From contig JAIXSA010000079.1 of NCBI GenBank assembly GCA_027484915.1, forward strand, positions 1 to 35,319: DNA of 35,319 bases, read 5' to 3'. Source of the DNA: Paracoccaceae bacterium. GTDB taxonomy: Bacteria; Pseudomonadota; Alphaproteobacteria; Rhodobacterales; Rhodobacteraceae. The translations under genes were made by a program, and so were the position numbers. Shown here piece after piece: positions 1 through 8,440 of the stretch. How positions within the stretch are numbered: position 1 is the stretch's first letter; each line of letters starts with the position of its first letter. The notes under the pieces are model-generated. The model was not told where the DNA came from and did not search any database. It worked only from the letters and a program-made list of their open reading frames with translations.

Positions 1-914
1 CCTTCGCTGATGGCCCGCGCGCCATAGGCCACGCGTTTCCCGCCCTTGAGAAGTTCCGCGACCATCGGGTGGTGCTTGAAGCGCTGGAATTCCATGTAGG
101 GGTAGAGGTGGGGGTTCTGGTAGTTCAGGTGGACGACGAAGCCCACGTAGACCTGGTTGTTTTCCAGGTGATAGATGAACGACCCGCCGCCCGCGTTCTT
201 GCCAAGGGGCCAGCCCATCGTGTGGGTGACGGTGCCCTCGCGGTGCTTGGCGGGGTCGATCTCCCAGATTTCCTTCATGCCAAGGCCGAACTTCTGCGGG
301 CAGTGGCCTTTGGAGAGGTCGTACTTGGCGATCACCTGCTTTGCCAGGCTGCCGCGGACGCCTTCGGACAGGAAGACGTACTTTCCGCGCAGTTCCATGC
401 CCGGTTCGTAGGAGGGGCCGGGTTCGCGGGTTTCCGGGTCGCGGCCGAATTCACCGGCGACGACGCCGACGACCTTGTCATCTTCGAACACAAGCTCGGA
501 GCAGGCCATGCCGGGGAAGATTTCCACGCCCAGGCCTTCGGCCACGCCAGCCATCCAGCGGCAGACGTTGGCCATCGAAACGATGTAGTTGCCGTGGTTC
601 GACATCAGCGGCGGCATCGGCCAGTTCGGGATGCGGACCTGACCAGCCGGGCCGAGGAGGTAGAAGTTGTCCTCTTTCACCGGCGTCTTGATCGGCGCGT
701 CCATCGTCCGCCAGTCGGGCAGCAGGGCATCAAGCCCCGACGGGTCAAGAACCGCGCCGGACAGGATATGCGCGCCGACCTCGGAGCCCTTCTCCAAGAC
801 GACGACCGAACGGTCTGGGTCCAGCTGTTTCAGCCGGATCGCCGCAGACAGACCCGCAGGCCCCGCGCCGACGATCACGACGTCATAATCCATCTTCTCG
901 CGCTGAACGGTCAT
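1..914 (-). CDS. Electron transfer flavoprotein-ubiquinone oxidoreductase, N-terminal part (cut by window edge)
   Basis: This is the first 304 codons of an ETF-QO, the membrane-associated FAD/4Fe-4S enzyme that passes electrons from electron transfer flavoprotein (fatty-acid and amino-acid oxidation) to ubiquinone. The FAD-binding motif GAGPAG lies at residues 16-21, after the typical start MTVQREKMDYDVVIVG. Further on come family-typical stretches such as LSEGVRGSLAKQ and GWPLGKNAGGGSFIYHL. The C-terminal Fe-S domain lies outside the window. The ATG at 912-914 has a good ribosome site (AAGGA, 6 bases upstream). It is divergent from greA, with 275 bp between the two starts. Product call is firm; partner genes for ETF are not visible. 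Confidence 0.93.
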   Translation of the reverse strand, partial: MTVQREKMDYDVVIVGAGPAGLSAAIRLKQLDPDRSVVVLEKGSEVGAHILSGAVLDPSGLDALLPDWRTMDAPIKTPVKEDNFYLLGPAGQVRIPNWPMPPLMSNHGNYIVSMANVCRWMAGVAEGLGVEIFPGMACSELVFEDDKVVGVVAGEFGRDPETREPGPSYEPGMELRGKYVFLSEGVRGSLAKQVIAKYDLSKGHCPQKFGLGMKEIWEIDPAKHREGTVTHTMGWPLGKNAGGGSFIYHLENNQVYVGFVVHLNYQNPHLYPYMEFQRFKHHPMVAELLKGGKRVAYGARAISE

Positions 915-970
915 CGCTGTCCTTCCCGGGCGGTCCCACCCACCCTGAACCCTGGCTTTTTGCGGCTTCC

Positions 971-999
971 CTGTAGCCGTTACGCCGACGCATGGTCAA
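971..999 (-). promoter_or_regulatory. Possible promoter for the ETF-QO gene
   Basis: On the minus strand a TTGACC hexamer (994-999) is followed after 17 bases by CTACAG (971-976), 57 bp before the ETF-QO start codon. The -35 is close to consensus and the -10 is poor. It is offered as the best sigma-70-like candidate in the 915-1189 divergent intergenic region, where I saw no other clear signal. Confidence 0.3.
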
Positions 1000-1189
1000 C
1001 CGTGACGCAACAGCACGGGTCATCAGGCGCATCCGGCGCGAAACTTTCTGTCTTCCCGGCGACCGCCTGTTGCGCAGGCGCGGCATGACCCCTTGCATTT
1101 GTGCACTCCATGGGGTGAGGTGACGGGGAATTGTCCGAAGTCATGGGCCCGACCCGGCCCGTGGCTTCTTCTTTTACTGTGGAATGCCG

Positions 1190-1660
1190 ATGGAAAAGAT
1201 CCCGATGACCCGGCGCGGCTTCGACGCGCTGGATGCCGAGTTGAAGCAGCTGAAGACGGTGGATCGTCCGGCCATCATCCGGGACATCGCCGAAGCGCGT
1301 GAGCATGGCGACCTTTCGGAAAACGCCGAGTACCACGCCGCGCGGGAAAAGCAGGGCTTCATCGAGGGCCGCATCAAAGAGCTTGAGGGGACGCTGTCGC
1401 TGGCCGAGGTCATCGATCCATCAAAGCTTTCGGGGTCGATCAAGTTCGGCGCCACGGTCAAGCTTGTCGACGAAGAAACGGATGAAGAGAAGACCTATCA
1501 GATCGTCGGCGAAGTCGAAGCCGACATCGAGAACGGCCTTCTGAACATGCGTTCGCCTTTGGCCCGTGCCTTGATTGGCAAGGAGGAAGGCGACAGCGTC
1601 GAGGTCAAGACCCCCGGCGGGACTCGGGCCTACGAAGTCCTGTCGATCCGCTACGTCTGA
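1190..1660 (+). CDS. greA: Transcription elongation factor GreA
   Basis: GreA binds the secondary channel of RNA polymerase and stimulates cleavage of backtracked transcripts. The 156-residue product has the two-part GreA layout: an N-terminal antiparallel coiled coil (about residues 1-75, containing the hallmark [17 protein letters not shown] with the acidic tip) and a C-terminal FKBP-like domain (about 80-156, ending [18 protein letters not shown]...). Length matches the usual ~158. An ATG also occurs at 1184, but the GGA at 1181-1183 is 6 bases before the ATG at 1190 and none is suitably placed for 1184, so the start [10 protein letters not shown] is preferred; it is also the form I remember for Rhodobacter GreA. 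It is followed after 15 bp by a same-strand gene of unknown function. Confidence 0.95.
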   Translation: MEKIPMTRRGFDALDAELKQLKTVDRPAIIRDIAEAREHGDLSENAEYHAAREKQGFIEGRIKELEGTLSLAEVIDPSKLSGSIKFGATVKLVDEETDEEKTYQIVGEVEADIENGLLNMRSPLARALIGKEEGDSVEVKTPGGTRAYEVLSIRYV

Positions 1661-1675
1661 TCAGGGAATGCCCTG

Positions 1676-2710
1676 GTGAAGCCGCCGGTGAACGATCTGC
1701 CAATAGGAGACGCTGGCCTGAGCCAGGGTCCGTTGGCACACCTGAATGACCCGCCCCGCCGAGGGATGGAGATCGCCGGTGTCGCACTTAGCCTTGTCTG
1801 GGCGCTGCTGATTCTGGTCTATGTCCTGGTGACGCCCCCTGGCAGCGACAAGCGCATTCTGGGCCTTGTGCTGACCCTTGTGATGGTCTTCCTTCCTGTC
1901 GCGATGATATGGGCCGTCGTCACCACTTTGCGGTCGATCCGCGAACTGCGGGCAGAGGCGGCTCGCCTGCAGGCAACGGTCGAAGCGATGCGGTCAAGCT
2001 ACGTCCAGGCGCAGGCCCAGGGCAACGGGCTGAAGCCGTCAGTCGAACGGAAGATCGACGAGATCGCCGCCTCGACCAAGCAGGCCGAGACAGTGCTGGC
2101 GACATTCACTTCGCGGCGTGATGCGACGCTGTCCGTGCCCTCGGCGGACCGCAAGGCTGCGCTGGTCTCGCCCCGGGCAGAGCAGACGGCGGAAGAGCCG
2201 ACGCTGGCGCTGGGCACCCCGGCCGAGGATTTCCGGCCACCCCTATCGGCGGCCGACTTCATCCGGGCGCTGCAGTTCCCCGAAACGCCCGAGGACAAGC
2301 AGGGTTTCCGCGCCCTGCGCCTGGCGCTCGAGGACCGGACCTTGTCCAAGCTTATCCGTGCCGCGCAGGATGTTCTGACGCTGGTTAGCCAGGACGGCAT
2401 CTATATGGACGACCTGCACCCCGATCTTTGCCACCCCGAACTGTGGCGGCGCTTTGCGCGCGGGGAACGCGGTCGGTCCATTGCCGCTCTGGGTGGCATC
2501 CGAGACCGGACTTCACTGGCGCTGACGGCCGCGCGCATGAAGTCGGATCCGGTCTTCCGCGATGCGGCGCACCATTTCCTGCGCGCCTTCGACAAGACCG
2601 TAGCCGTCTTCGAGCCGAACGCCAGCGACGCCGAACTTGCCGAGTTGGCCAATACCCGCACGGCACGGGCCTTCATGCTGCTCGGACGGGTGACGGGCAC
2701 CTTCGACTGA
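1676..2710 (+). CDS. Conserved-looking membrane protein with coiled coil, unknown function
   Basis: A 344-residue protein I cannot assign. The N-terminus holds a short cytoplasmic tail, then two hydrophobic segments (about residues 33-53 and 61-84) forming a hairpin. A heptad-like stretch (about 87-140, RELRAEAARLQATVEAMRSS and onwards) suggests a coiled coil. Next comes a low-complexity Ala/Glu/Pro linker, then a soluble domain (about 190-344) rich in Leu, Arg and Asp with a conserved look (SQDGIYMDDLHPDLCHPELW). The start is a GTG at 1676 with AGGGA eight bases upstream; the ATG at 1668 hits a stop after three codons. It follows greA by 15 bp and may be cotranscribed with it. The topology would suit a membrane-anchored scaffold, but that is inference only. 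Confidence 0.75.
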   Translation: MKPPVNDLPIGDAGLSQGPLAHLNDPPRRGMEIAGVALSLVWALLILVYVLVTPPGSDKRILGLVLTLVMVFLPVAMIWAVVTTLRSIRELRAEAARLQATVEAMRSSYVQAQAQGNGLKPSVERKIDEIAASTKQAETVLATFTSRRDATLSVPSADRKAALVSPRAEQTAEEPTLALGTPAEDFRPPLSAADFIRALQFPETPEDKQGFRALRLALEDRTLSKLIRAAQDVLTLVSQDGIYMDDLHPDLCHPELWRRFARGERGRSIAALGGIRDRTSLALTAARMKSDPVFRDAAHHFLRAFDKTVAVFEPNASDAELAELANTRTARAFMLLGRVTGTFD

Positions 2711-2859
2711 CGCCCCGATTTGGGACGTTCTTGCTGTGGCACTGGCCACGGATGGAACGGCTTTCCTATTTGGTGGCCCAATCCGGTAGGGGGATGAAAC
2801 CCTGTTCCGTTGGGCATATGTTCGGCTTCAGACAGAGTCCCAACCGCAAGAGGTTACAC

Positions 2860-3510
2860 ATGGCCGTCCGCATCAACGACATCGCCCCCGATTTCACCGC
2901 CGAATCCACCGCCGGGATCATCCGGTTTCATGAGTGGCTGGGCGACAGCTACGGCATCATCTTCAGCCACCCCCGCGACTTCACCCCGGTCTGCACTACG
3001 GAATTCGCCGCCGTCGCCCAGCTTGCGGCGGAATGGCAGAAGCGCAAGACCAAGGTGATCGGCGTGTCGGTCGACGGTGTGTCAGACCACGAAAAGTGGA
3101 AGCGCGACATCGAGGCCTTTGGCGGTGCCCCGGCGGAATTCCCGATCATCGACGACACCAGCCTTACCGTGGCCAAGGCCTACGACATGCTGCCGGCCGA
3201 ATATTACCTGCCGACCGAGGGGCGGACTCCGGCCCACTCGGCCACGGTGCGGACGGTCTACATCATCGGGCCGGACAAGAAGGTGCGGCTGACGATGACC
3301 TACCCGATGTCGGTCGGCCGCAACTTCGCCGAGATCCTGCGCGCGCTGGACGCGGTGCAGAAGACCGACGGCGTGCCGCTGGCCACCCCGGCCAACTGGG
3401 TGCCGGGCCAGGACGTGATCGTGGCACTGGCGCTGAACAACGACCAGGCCAAGGAACGCTTCGGCGAGCTGGACATCAAGCTGCCCTACCTGCGCTTCGC
3501 CAAGGTCTGA
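2860..3510 (+). CDS. 1-Cys peroxiredoxin (Prx6 family)
   Basis: A thiol peroxidase that reduces hydrogen peroxide and organic hydroperoxides in the cytoplasm. The active-site block SHPRDFTPVCTTE carries the peroxidatic Cys45 with Thr42 and Pro43. A supporting Arg occurs in SATVRTVYI, and the C-terminal extension typical of Prx6 (DGVPLATPANWVPGQDVIV) is present. Cys45 is the only cysteine in the 216 residues, so there is no resolving Cys and this is a true 1-Cys type. The start ATG has AAGAGG six bases upstream; reading further upstream adds only unrelated sequence. The 149-bp leader before it should hold its promoter; it contains a small GTGGC-ACTG-GCCAC dyad at 2736-2749. It is convergent with the L,D-transpeptidase gene. 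Confidence 0.95.
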   Translation: MAVRINDIAPDFTAESTAGIIRFHEWLGDSYGIIFSHPRDFTPVCTTEFAAVAQLAAEWQKRKTKVIGVSVDGVSDHEKWKRDIEAFGGAPAEFPIIDDTSLTVAKAYDMLPAEYYLPTEGRTPAHSATVRTVYIIGPDKKVRLTMTYPMSVGRNFAEILRALDAVQKTDGVPLATPANWVPGQDVIVALALNNDQAKERFGELDIKLPYLRFAKV

Positions 3511-3516
3511 CCCTTC

Positions 3517-3540
3517 GGGGGCGTCCTTCGGGGCGCCCCT
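3517..3540. terminator. Hairpin between convergent peroxiredoxin and L,D-transpeptidase genes
   Basis: GGGGCG (3518-3523) pairs with CGCCCC (3534-3539) around a 10-base loop, directly after the peroxiredoxin stop and touching the stop codon of the opposite gene. There is no real U-tract, so termination efficiency is doubtful; placement between two 3' ends is the main support. Confidence 0.45.
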
Positions 3541-4130
3541 TACGCGCTTTCCACCTTCGGCAGCAGCAGGACCGGAGCGCCAAGCTCGACCAGGTCGTAG
3601 AGCTCTGCGATGTCCTGGTTGGCAAGGCGGACGCAGCCGTTCGACACGGCCGAGCCGATGGTCCAGGGCTCGGGCGTGCCGTGGATCCGCAGGAAGGTGT
3701 CGGCACCCGCGTCGTTGAACAGATACAGTGCCCGCGCGCCTAGGGGATTGTCCGGCCCGCCCGGCATCCCTTCGGCCCATTTCGCATAGTGGTCCGGATC
3801 GCGTTCGATCATCTCGTCTGTCGGGGTCCAGCTGGGCCATTCCTTCTTGGCCCCCACACTGAAAACCCCGGTTTCGTAGAGGGTGCCGCGCCCGACGCCG
3901 ACGGAATACTGCATGCCCTCATCCGCCGTCAGGGCGTGGTAGAGCGCGAAGTAATCCGGATCGACGATCAGTGCGCCGGGGGCTTGTGGTTCCGAAAACC
4001 GGACGGGGCGGGGCAGGAACTCCTCGGGCATGACCCAGTCTTCGGCCGATTGCTCGGTATGGGCGAAGGCGCGCAGCGGCAGGGCGGTGGCCAGGCCGGT
4101 GGCGCTGAAATGGCGGCGGGTGAAGATCAT
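3540..4130 (-). CDS. L,D-transpeptidase (YkuD domain), exported
   Basis: Periplasmic enzyme of the YkuD family, which makes 3-3 cross-links in peptidoglycan or attaches proteins to it. The catalytic signature is complete: H150-G-T near the start and SNGCVRL with Cys166 and Arg168. The protein is short (196 residues), essentially a signal peptide plus one YkuD domain. The N-terminus MIFTRRHFSATGLATALPLRAFA has a twin arginine followed by a hydrophobic stretch and an A-x-A cleavage site, so Tat export is likely. It lies downstream of pnp on the same strand but is separated from it by a strong terminator, so it probably has its own promoter in 4131-4206. Confidence 0.93.
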   Translation of the reverse strand: MIFTRRHFSATGLATALPLRAFAHTEQSAEDWVMPEEFLPRPVRFSEPQAPGALIVDPDYFALYHALTADEGMQYSVGVGRGTLYETGVFSVGAKKEWPSWTPTDEMIERDPDHYAKWAEGMPGGPDNPLGARALYLFNDAGADTFLRIHGTPEPWTIGSAVSNGCVRLANQDIAELYDLVELGAPVLLLPKVESA

Positions 4131-4202
4131 GCGCTTGTCCTTTGTTGGTCATCCTTGCCGAGGCGCGGGTCACGCGCATCACAAGAAGCTGTGAGACAAG
4201 AC

Positions 4203-4234
4203 GGAAAAGGCCCCGAGGTTTCCCTCGGGGCCTT
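4203..4234 (-). terminator. Rho-independent terminator of pnp
   Basis: A perfect 12-bp stem, AAGGCCCCGAGG (4207-4218) with CCTCGGGGCCTT (4223-4234) around a 4-base loop. On the minus strand it is followed by a run of T's running on from the stem. It lies 23 bp beyond the pnp stop codon and is the textbook form of an intrinsic terminator. Confidence 0.93.
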
Positions 4235-4257
4235 CACATTCACGAAAGGCGAAGGGT

Positions 4258-6399
4258 TCAGCCTTCGGCGGCTTCTTCCTTCTTCTCGGTGATTTCCTCA
4301 CCGGTCTCCTGGTCGACCATCTTCATGCCAAGGCGCACTTTGCCACGGTCGTCGAAGCCCAGAAGCTTGACCTTGACCTCCTGGCCTTCCTTCAGGATCT
4401 CGTTCGGGTGGGTCAGGCGCTTGTTGGCGATCTGGGACACGTGCACCAGACCGTCGCGCTTGCCGAAGAAGTTCACGAAGGCGCCGAAGTCGACCAGTTT
4501 CACCACCTTGCCGGTGTAGATCTGGCCCTCTTCCGGTTCGGCGACGATCGACCAGATCATCTCGTAGGCCTTCTTGATGGCCTTCTGGTCGTTCGAGGCG
4601 ATCTTGATCACGCCGTCGTCGTTGATGTCGACCTTGGCACCCGAAACCTCGACGATCTCGCGGATGACCTTGCCGCCACTGCCGATCACTTCCCGGATCT
4701 TGTCGGTCGGGATCTGCATCGTCTCGATCTTCGGGGCGTATTCGCTGAAGCCCTGCGGGGCCGACAGCGCCTTGGACATCTCGTTCAGGATGTGCAGACG
4801 GCCGTCTTTCGCCTGAGCGAGAGCCTGCTTCATGATGTCCGGGGTGATCCCGGCGATCTTGATGTCCATCTGCAGCGAGGTGATGCCAGCCGCGGTGCCG
4901 GCAACCTTGAAGTCCATGTCGCCGAGGTGATCCTCGTCGCCCAGGATGTCGGTCAGGACGGCCCAGTCACCGTCTTCTTCCAGCACCAGACCCATCGCGA
5001 CGCCGGCCACGGGGGCCTTCAGCGGCACACCTGCGTCCATCATCGACAGAGACCCACCGCAGACCGACGCCATCGAGGAGGAGCCGTTCGATTCGGTGAT
5101 CTCGGAGACCACACGGATCGTGTAGGGGAAGTCTGTCGGAGCTGGGAGAACCGCCTGCAGCGCGCGCCAGGCAAGCTTGCCGTGGCCGATCTCGCGACGG
5201 CCGGGCGACCCCACGCGACCCACTTCGCCGACCGAATAGGGCGGGAAGTTGTAGTGCAGGAGGAAGTTCGAGCGGTAGTTGCCGTTCAGCGCGTCGATGA
5301 TCTGCTCATCCTCGCCGGTGCCGAGGGTGGTGACGACGAGACCCTGCGTTTCACCCCGGGTGAACAGCGCCGAGCCGTGCGCGCGCGGCAGGACGCCGGT
5401 TTCGCAGACGATCGGGCGAACGGTCTTGGTGTCGCGACCGTCGATCCGGGCGCCTTTCTTGACCACGTCGCCGCGCAGAACCGCCGATTCCAGCTGCTTG
5501 ATCGCCGGATAGAGGTTCGGATCGGCCTGGTCTTCTTCGCTCATCTTCGCGGTGATTGCGGCGACGGCAGCTTCGATCGCGGTGGTGCGTTCCTGCTTGT
5601 CACGCAGCGCGAAGGCGGCGCGCATCAGGGACTCGCCAGCTTTCTTGACCTTGGAATAGAGGTCCGAGAAATCGGGCGGCGAGAAGTCGTAGGGCTCTTT
5701 CGCCGAGGTCTCGGCGAAGTCGATGATCAGGTCGATGACCGGCTGCATCTGTTCGTGGCCGAAGACGACCGCGCCCAGCATTTCTTCTTCGGTCAGCTCG
5801 TAAGCCTCGGATTCCACCATCATGACGGCGTCCTTGGTGCCGGCGATGACCAGGTCAAGCCGCTGCTCGGGCTTCAGACGCAGTTGCGTCATGTCGTCCA
5901 TCGCCGGGTTCAGCACGTACTTGCCGTCGACGAAACCGACGCGGGCCGCACCGATCGGGCCCATGAACGGCACGCCCGAGACGGTCAGCGCCGCCGACGT
6001 CGCGATCATCGCCACGATGTCGGGGTCGTTGACCAGGTCGCAGGACAGCACGGTCGCCATGACCAGCACTTCGTTGCGGAAGCCGTCGACGAACAGCGGG
6101 CGGATCGGCCGGTCGATCAGACGCGAGGTCAGCGTCTCTTTCTCGGATGGGCGCGCCTCGCGCTTGAAAAAGCCGCCGGGGATCTTGCCGGCTGCGTAGT
6201 ACTTTTCCTGATAGTGAACCGTCAGGGGGAAGAAGTCCTGGCCCGGCTTCGCGGATTTCGCGAAGGTCACGTTGGCCATCACCTGGGTCTCACCCAGCGT
6301 CGCGATCACTGACCCATCGGCCTGACGCGCAACTTTCCCGGTTTCCAGCGTGAGCGTTTCATTGCCCCACTGGATCGATTTCTTCGTCACATTGAACAT
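4258..6399 (-). CDS. pnp: Polyribonucleotide nucleotidyltransferase (PNPase)
   Basis: PNPase degrades RNA phosphorolytically from the 3' end and takes part in mRNA turnover and degradosome assembly. The 713-residue protein has the full family layout: first RNase PH domain (about 1-230), an all-alpha linker domain (about 240-325), a second RNase PH domain (about 330-550), a KH domain with GSGG at 573-576, and an S1 domain from about 623 to 695, ending in an acidic/Lys tail. The start [12 protein letters not shown] at 6399 is chosen over an upstream in-frame Met because of AGAGGA about 8 bases before it and family similarity. rpsO, the common upstream neighbour of pnp, is absent; an SDR gene lies there instead. 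Two small hairpins in the leader may take part in control. Confidence 0.97.
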   Translation of the reverse strand: MFNVTKKSIQWGNETLTLETGKVARQADGSVIATLGETQVMANVTFAKSAKPGQDFFPLTVHYQEKYYAAGKIPGGFFKREARPSEKETLTSRLIDRPIRPLFVDGFRNEVLVMATVLSCDLVNDPDIVAMIATSAALTVSGVPFMGPIGAARVGFVDGKYVLNPAMDDMTQLRLKPEQRLDLVIAGTKDAVMMVESEAYELTEEEMLGAVVFGHEQMQPVIDLIIDFAETSAKEPYDFSPPDFSDLYSKVKKAGESLMRAAFALRDKQERTTAIEAAVAAITAKMSEEDQADPNLYPAIKQLESAVLRGDVVKKGARIDGRDTKTVRPIVCETGVLPRAHGSALFTRGETQGLVVTTLGTGEDEQIIDALNGNYRSNFLLHYNFPPYSVGEVGRVGSPGRREIGHGKLAWRALQAVLPAPTDFPYTIRVVSEITESNGSSSMASVCGGSLSMMDAGVPLKAPVAGVAMGLVLEEDGDWAVLTDILGDEDHLGDMDFKVAGTAAGITSLQMDIKIAGITPDIMKQALAQAKDGRLHILNEMSKALSAPQGFSEYAPKIETMQIPTDKIREVIGSGGKVIREIVEVSGAKVDINDDGVIKIASNDQKAIKKAYEMIWSIVAEPEEGQIYTGKVVKLVDFGAFVNFFGKRDGLVHVSQIANKRLTHPNEILKEGQEVKVKLLGFDDRGKVRLGMKMVDQETGEEITEKKEEAAEG

Positions 6400-6419
6400 G
6401 TATCGTTTCCTCTGAGGAC

Positions 6420-6465
6420 CCGGCCCCTGCCGGTGCCCCCGATATCTGGCGGCCCCATTGCCGCC
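6420..6465 (-). promoter_or_regulatory. Two hairpins in the pnp mRNA leader
   Basis: Upstream of pnp, GGCGGC (6448-6453) can pair with GCCGCC (6460-6465), and CCGGC (6420-6424) with GCCGG (6429-6433). Both would be in the 5' untranslated part of the pnp message if transcription starts further upstream. In E. coli, pnp is autoregulated through a leader hairpin cut by RNase III; whether these shorter stems serve the same purpose is inference. Confidence 0.35.
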
Positions 6466-6534
6466 CTTCCCCCGTATCCTTTGCATGTGCCCCGGGGGCG
6501 GGCCTCACGTCTCAGATGGCGGGGGCCATACAGG

Positions 6535-6551
6535 AAAAGCCGCTGTGCGGC
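6535..6551 (-). terminator. Short intrinsic terminator after the SDR gene
   Basis: On the minus strand GCCGC-ACA-GCGGC is followed directly by TTTT, 26 bp past the stop codon of the SDR gene. The stem is only 5 bp but fully paired. It would separate the SDR transcript from pnp. Confidence 0.5.
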
Positions 6552-6576
6552 AATGGTGTTGGGCAGAAAGGTCCGG

Positions 6577-7365
6577 TCAGTGCCGGGTTTCGCTGATCAG
6601 GCCGGGCCGCACGCCAAGACCCATCGAGGCGTCGATGACCGCGCCATGCAGGACAGTCGAGGCGGGCGAGACCAGGAAGGCCACCAGAGTGGCGATCTCC
6701 TCCGGCTGGATCAGTCGGCCTTTGGGCAATCCGGCGACAAAGCGGTCGCGGTCAGCGGGGGACATCTGGTTCAGGGTGGACTGGCGGAACATCTCGGTGT
6801 CCGTGGCACCGGGGCATATGGCGAAGATATCTACCGGGTGATGGACAAGCTCTGCCGCAAGCTGGCGGGTCAGATGGGCGACGGCGGATTTGCTCATCCC
6901 GTCCGCCAGCGAAAAGCCGGGGAAGGTGGCGATCCCCCCGCCGACCGAGGACAGGTTGACGATCTTGCGCGCGCTGCCGGTGGTGCCCTGCGCGGCCAGG
7001 AACCCCCGGCACATCGCCAGGGTTCCGGCCGCGTTGATCGCCAGCATCACGCCATCGCGCTGGTCTTCGCTTTCGGTGAAGGCAGTGACGGTCGCCGTGC
7101 CGACGGCAGCGTTGTTGACCAGGGCGTCGATGCCTCCATGCCGGGCGGCGACTTCGGCAAGGCAGGCGCTGATGCTGGCGGGCAGACGCAGGTCAAGCGG
7201 GTGCAGCGTGGCGGGACGCCCGGCAAGGTCAGCCAGCAGCGGCTCTGGCGCCTCCATCCCCGGAACATGGGTCAGGGCGACGGTCCAGCCGTCCCGAAGC
7301 AGGCGGTCCACAATGGCCCGCCCGATGCCCCGCGCGCCGCCGGTGACAAGGGCAATGCTGGTCAT
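6577..7365 (-). CDS. Short-chain dehydrogenase/reductase-like protein with catalytic Tyr replaced by Asp
   Basis: A 262-residue Rossmann-fold protein of the classical SDR type. The cofactor motif GGARGIG is at 9-15, NNAAV at 84-88, the structural Asn at 111 (INAAG), and Ser139/140 stand where the catalytic Ser is expected. In the active-site motif Y-x-x-x-K, however, the Tyr is an Asp: the protein reads LADGMSK, with Asp155 and Lys159, the codon being GAC where TAC would be normal. The substrate is unknown. C-terminal features (ICPGATDTEM, then a PEEIA helix) are ordinary for the family. It lies 57 bp downstream of bciA on the same strand and could be cotranscribed with it. It may be a non-catalytic or altered-chemistry SDR; a sequencing error cannot be excluded. 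Confidence 0.85.
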   Translation of the reverse strand: MTSIALVTGGARGIGRAIVDRLLRDGWTVALTHVPGMEAPEPLLADLAGRPATLHPLDLRLPASISACLAEVAARHGGIDALVNNAAVGTATVTAFTESEDQRDGVMLAINAAGTLAMCRGFLAAQGTTGSARKIVNLSSVGGGIATFPGFSLADGMSKSAVAHLTRQLAAELVHHPVDIFAICPGATDTEMFRQSTLNQMSPADRDRFVAGLPKGRLIQPEEIATLVAFLVSPASTVLHGAVIDASMGLGVRPGLISETRH

Positions 7366-7397
7366 GGGCTTTCCTTCGCTTGGCAGGACAGGTCAGG

Positions 7398-7419
7398 GCT
7401 GGCAGGTCGGGATGCCAGC
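7398..7419 (-). terminator. Hairpin just after the bciA stop codon
   Basis: GCTGGCA (7398-7404) and TGCCAGC (7413-7419) form a perfect 7-bp stem with an 8-base loop, 3 bp past the bciA stop. There is no U-tract, so it may protect the 3' end or slow read-through into the SDR gene rather than terminate. Confidence 0.4.
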
Positions 7420-7422
7420 AGA

Positions 7423-8373
7423 TCAGAAGATCGCATGCGCCCCCCGGTCATCCGCCACGTCACCCCGAAGCATGGCGGCGTAGTGGTCCTCCAGCCGGTC
7501 GGTCCCGAATTCGGGCGTGGCATCGGCGTCGTAGCTTTGGCTGGCGGGGTTCCAAAGAAGCATCGACTGGGTGGCGTAGTAGCGCCCGATCCGGGCCAGT
7601 TGCGCCTTGGCCCTCAGACCTGGGTAGAGGGTGCCAAGCGCCGTCAAAAGCCCGACGATCCCATGCATCAGGGAAACCGGCACCCGCTTGATCCGCACGG
7701 GTTGGCCGGTCAGCCGTTCCAGCATCGCCGCCTGGTCCAGCGGCGTGATCGCCGGACCGGGGCCGCCGATGGGCAGGATGCGGTTGCGCATGGCGGGGTC
7801 TGTCAGGGTCAGGGCAAGGAAGCGTCCAAGGTCGGCATCCGAGATCGGCTTGCAGGCGGTCAGCTTTCCATCCGCGAAAACAAGGAACGGCCTGCCCTGC
7901 GCCACGCGCGGCACCTGGCCAGAGAGGGATTTGAAGAAGGCGGTGGGGCGGACGATGGTCCAGTCCAGCGGTGCGGCCTGCAATTCTGCCTCGAACGCCA
8001 GCTTGGCTCGCTGGAACTCCAACAGCGGCTTTTGCACGCAGATCGCTGACAGCAGCGTGAAGTGGCGGACCCCGGCGGCGACGGCAGCCTTCAACGCGGC
8101 CGAGTTGGCGGCATGGTCCACGGCCCACGCGTCCTGCGGGGCACCCGTCCGGCTGGCGAGACAGGAGACGACGCAATCGATGCCCGACATGGCGGCGGTC
8201 AGTGCATCGGGGAACTCTCCCTTTTTCACCGTGCAGCCGGGAAGCAGCGCGGCATCGGCCCTGGGCCGGATCAGCGCGGTGACTTGGTGCCCCTCGGCCA
8301 GCAAGGCCCGAGCGGTCGACCGACCAATGGTGCCGGTGCCGCCGAGGAGGAGGACATTCAAAGTGCTGGCCAT
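7423..8373 (-). CDS. bciA: 3,8-divinyl (bacterio)chlorophyllide 8-vinyl reductase, BciA type
   Basis: BciA reduces the C8 vinyl group of divinyl (proto)chlorophyllide using NADPH, a step of bacteriochlorophyll synthesis. The 316-residue protein is an atypical (extended) SDR with GGTGTIG at 11-17. It shows stretches I recognise from Rhodobacter and green-sulfur BciA/DVR proteins: SCLASRTGAPQDAW, LLSAICVQKPLLEFQ, IVRPTAFFKSLSGQ, GKLTACKPISD, and ARIGRYYATQSMLLW towards the C-terminus. No membrane segment is evident. It sits outside any bch/crt/puf cluster, downstream of trxA, with a hairpin terminator between. Its presence argues that the organism makes bacteriochlorophyll. The main alternative is a BciA-like reductase of other function, which I consider less likely given the motif match. 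Confidence 0.87.
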   Translation of the reverse strand: MASTLNVLLLGGTGTIGRSTARALLAEGHQVTALIRPRADAALLPGCTVKKGEFPDALTAAMSGIDCVVSCLASRTGAPQDAWAVDHAANSAALKAAVAAGVRHFTLLSAICVQKPLLEFQRAKLAFEAELQAAPLDWTIVRPTAFFKSLSGQVPRVAQGRPFLVFADGKLTACKPISDADLGRFLALTLTDPAMRNRILPIGGPGPAITPLDQAAMLERLTGQPVRIKRVPVSLMHGIVGLLTALGTLYPGLRAKAQLARIGRYYATQSMLLWNPASQSYDADATPEFGTDRLEDHYAAMLRGDVADDRGAHAIF

Positions 8374-8389
8374 GCCGCCAGAATGCAGA

Positions 8390-8417
8390 ACGCCCGGCCT
8401 GTGGCAAGGCCGGGCGT
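8390..8417 (-). terminator. Intrinsic terminator-like hairpin after trxA
   Basis: A perfect 11-bp stem, ACGCCCGGCCT (8390-8400) with AGGCCGGGCGT (8407-8417), loop of 6. It lies 24 bp past the trxA stop and before bciA, both on the minus strand. The following bases on the minus strand are only mildly T-rich. Confidence 0.6.
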
Positions 8418-8440
8418 CACAAGCTGCAATCGACCGGGGG

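Noticed and set aside
1184-1189. greA start at the first ATG (1184)
   Set aside because: No ribosome site at suitable spacing; the ATG at 1190 has GGA six bases upstream and fits family N-termini.
4408-6312. Long open frame of over 600 codons antisense to pnp
   Set aside because: It has low-complexity Asp/Val/Arg/His composition, as expected for the complement of a GC-rich gene, and pnp itself is certain.
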